Source of the DNA: Cephalopachus bancanus
Taxonomy: Eukaryota > Chordata > Mammalia > Primates > Tarsiidae
Direction: 5' to 3'
DNA length: 64,000 nucleotides
Assembly: GCA_027257055.1 (NCBI GenBank)
Contig: JAPVLO010001811.1
Coordinates: 1 to 64,000 of the forward strand
The notes beneath the pieces are model-generated. The model made no database searches. It was not told the DNA's origin and worked only from the letters and a program-made list of their open reading frames with translations. Positions 63,811 through 64,000 of the stretch are shown here, piece after piece. The position numbers were made by a program, and so were the translations under genes. Position 1 is the first letter of the stretch; every line of letters begins with the position of its first letter.

Positions 63811-64000
63811 GGCTAACTAGCCAGTTAGTTGACTGGCTACCTAACCTGTTCGTTGACTGCGTATTAGCCAGTTAGTTGACTGGCTAGTTAGACTGTTTGT
63901 TGATTGGCTAGTGAGCCGGTTAATCGACTGGCTGTACATGGTTATTTGTCTGGATAGATAGACGGTTAGGTGATTGGCTAGATAGCCGTTTAGTTGACTG

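Larger units (their letters stand above)
36491..64000 (+). repeat. 24-bp satellite array
   Basis: The array is about 27.5 kb of degenerate head-to-tail 24-bp monomers, roughly 1,140 copies. The monomer has a fairly constant half, GGTTAGTTGACT, and a variable half, GGCTAGTTAGCC, GGCTACCTAGCC or GGCTATCTAGCC. The two halves resemble each other (GG, pyrimidine, TAGTT), so the unit probably arose from a 12-bp ancestor. GGCTA and TAGCC are reverse complements, so the variable half is nearly palindromic. The period is divisible by three and the consensus has one stop-free frame per strand. These read as LVDWLVSR-type and NRLGSQST-type eight-residue repeats, which explains the open frames here. The array runs past the right edge, and no other element is seen within it. 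Confidence 0.97.

Noticed and set aside
36491..64000. Degenerate telomeric repeat, because GGTTAG is a rotation of TTAGGG
   Set aside because: GGTTAG is one part of a constant 24-bp monomer. There is no six-base periodicity and no TTAGGG run.
36491..64000. CRISPR array
   Set aside because: Monomers are contiguous with no unique spacers, and the sequence is a eukaryote-style satellite.

Overview
The window is non-coding tandem-repeat DNA with no supportable protein-coding gene. It most likely comes from a vertebrate, and a mammal is my best guess. The reasons are a GC- and CpG-rich macrosatellite, segments derived from a 5S rRNA gene of the animal type, a CTCF-like motif, and a methylation-style CpG-decay signature in the second satellite. 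I cannot name the species or the repeat family.

Region 1 (1-36,490) is a macrosatellite made of a two-part unit of about 2.58 kb. Each unit has an X monomer (about 1.31 kb) followed by a Y monomer (about 1.26 kb). X and Y are diverged relatives with the same internal order. The order is a GC-rich head, a splice-donor-like GGTGAGT, a pyrimidine-rich middle with TATATATG, an acceptor-like CAG, a GC-rich block, a 5S rRNA-derived segment, TTTT, and a GC-rich tail. In X the tail contains a GGGCA minisatellite. I count 14 X and 15 Y copies, including truncated ones. The array continues beyond the left edge. Copies D1-D8 are nearly uniform. From about 20 kb some copies carry many 1-base indels. At 22,657-22,933 there is a run of 277 C residues in place of about 1.7 kb of the array. 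Between 22.9 and 33 kb, alternating copies share diagnostic variants, which suggests a four-monomer higher-order repeat of about 5.1 kb.

Region 2 (36,491-64,000) begins abruptly inside a Y monomer. It is about 27.5 kb of a degenerate 24-bp satellite, all in one orientation apart from two tiny inverted bits. The monomer is two related 12-bp halves, GGTTAGTTGACT followed by GGCTAGTTAGCC; the second half also occurs with ACC or ATC in its centre. Variant monomers are arranged in diverged long-range duplications of 0.3-2.5 kb, and a marker monomer recurs about once per kb. The satellite continues beyond the right edge. A patch at about 54.3-55.0 kb looks like poor consensus.

No genes cooperate here. 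The only plausible functional elements are the 5S-derived segments (possible RNA polymerase III promoter relics), the CTCF-like site in each X monomer, the G-rich minisatellite and the splice-like signals. The many long open frames in both regions follow from base composition or from a repeat period divisible by three.
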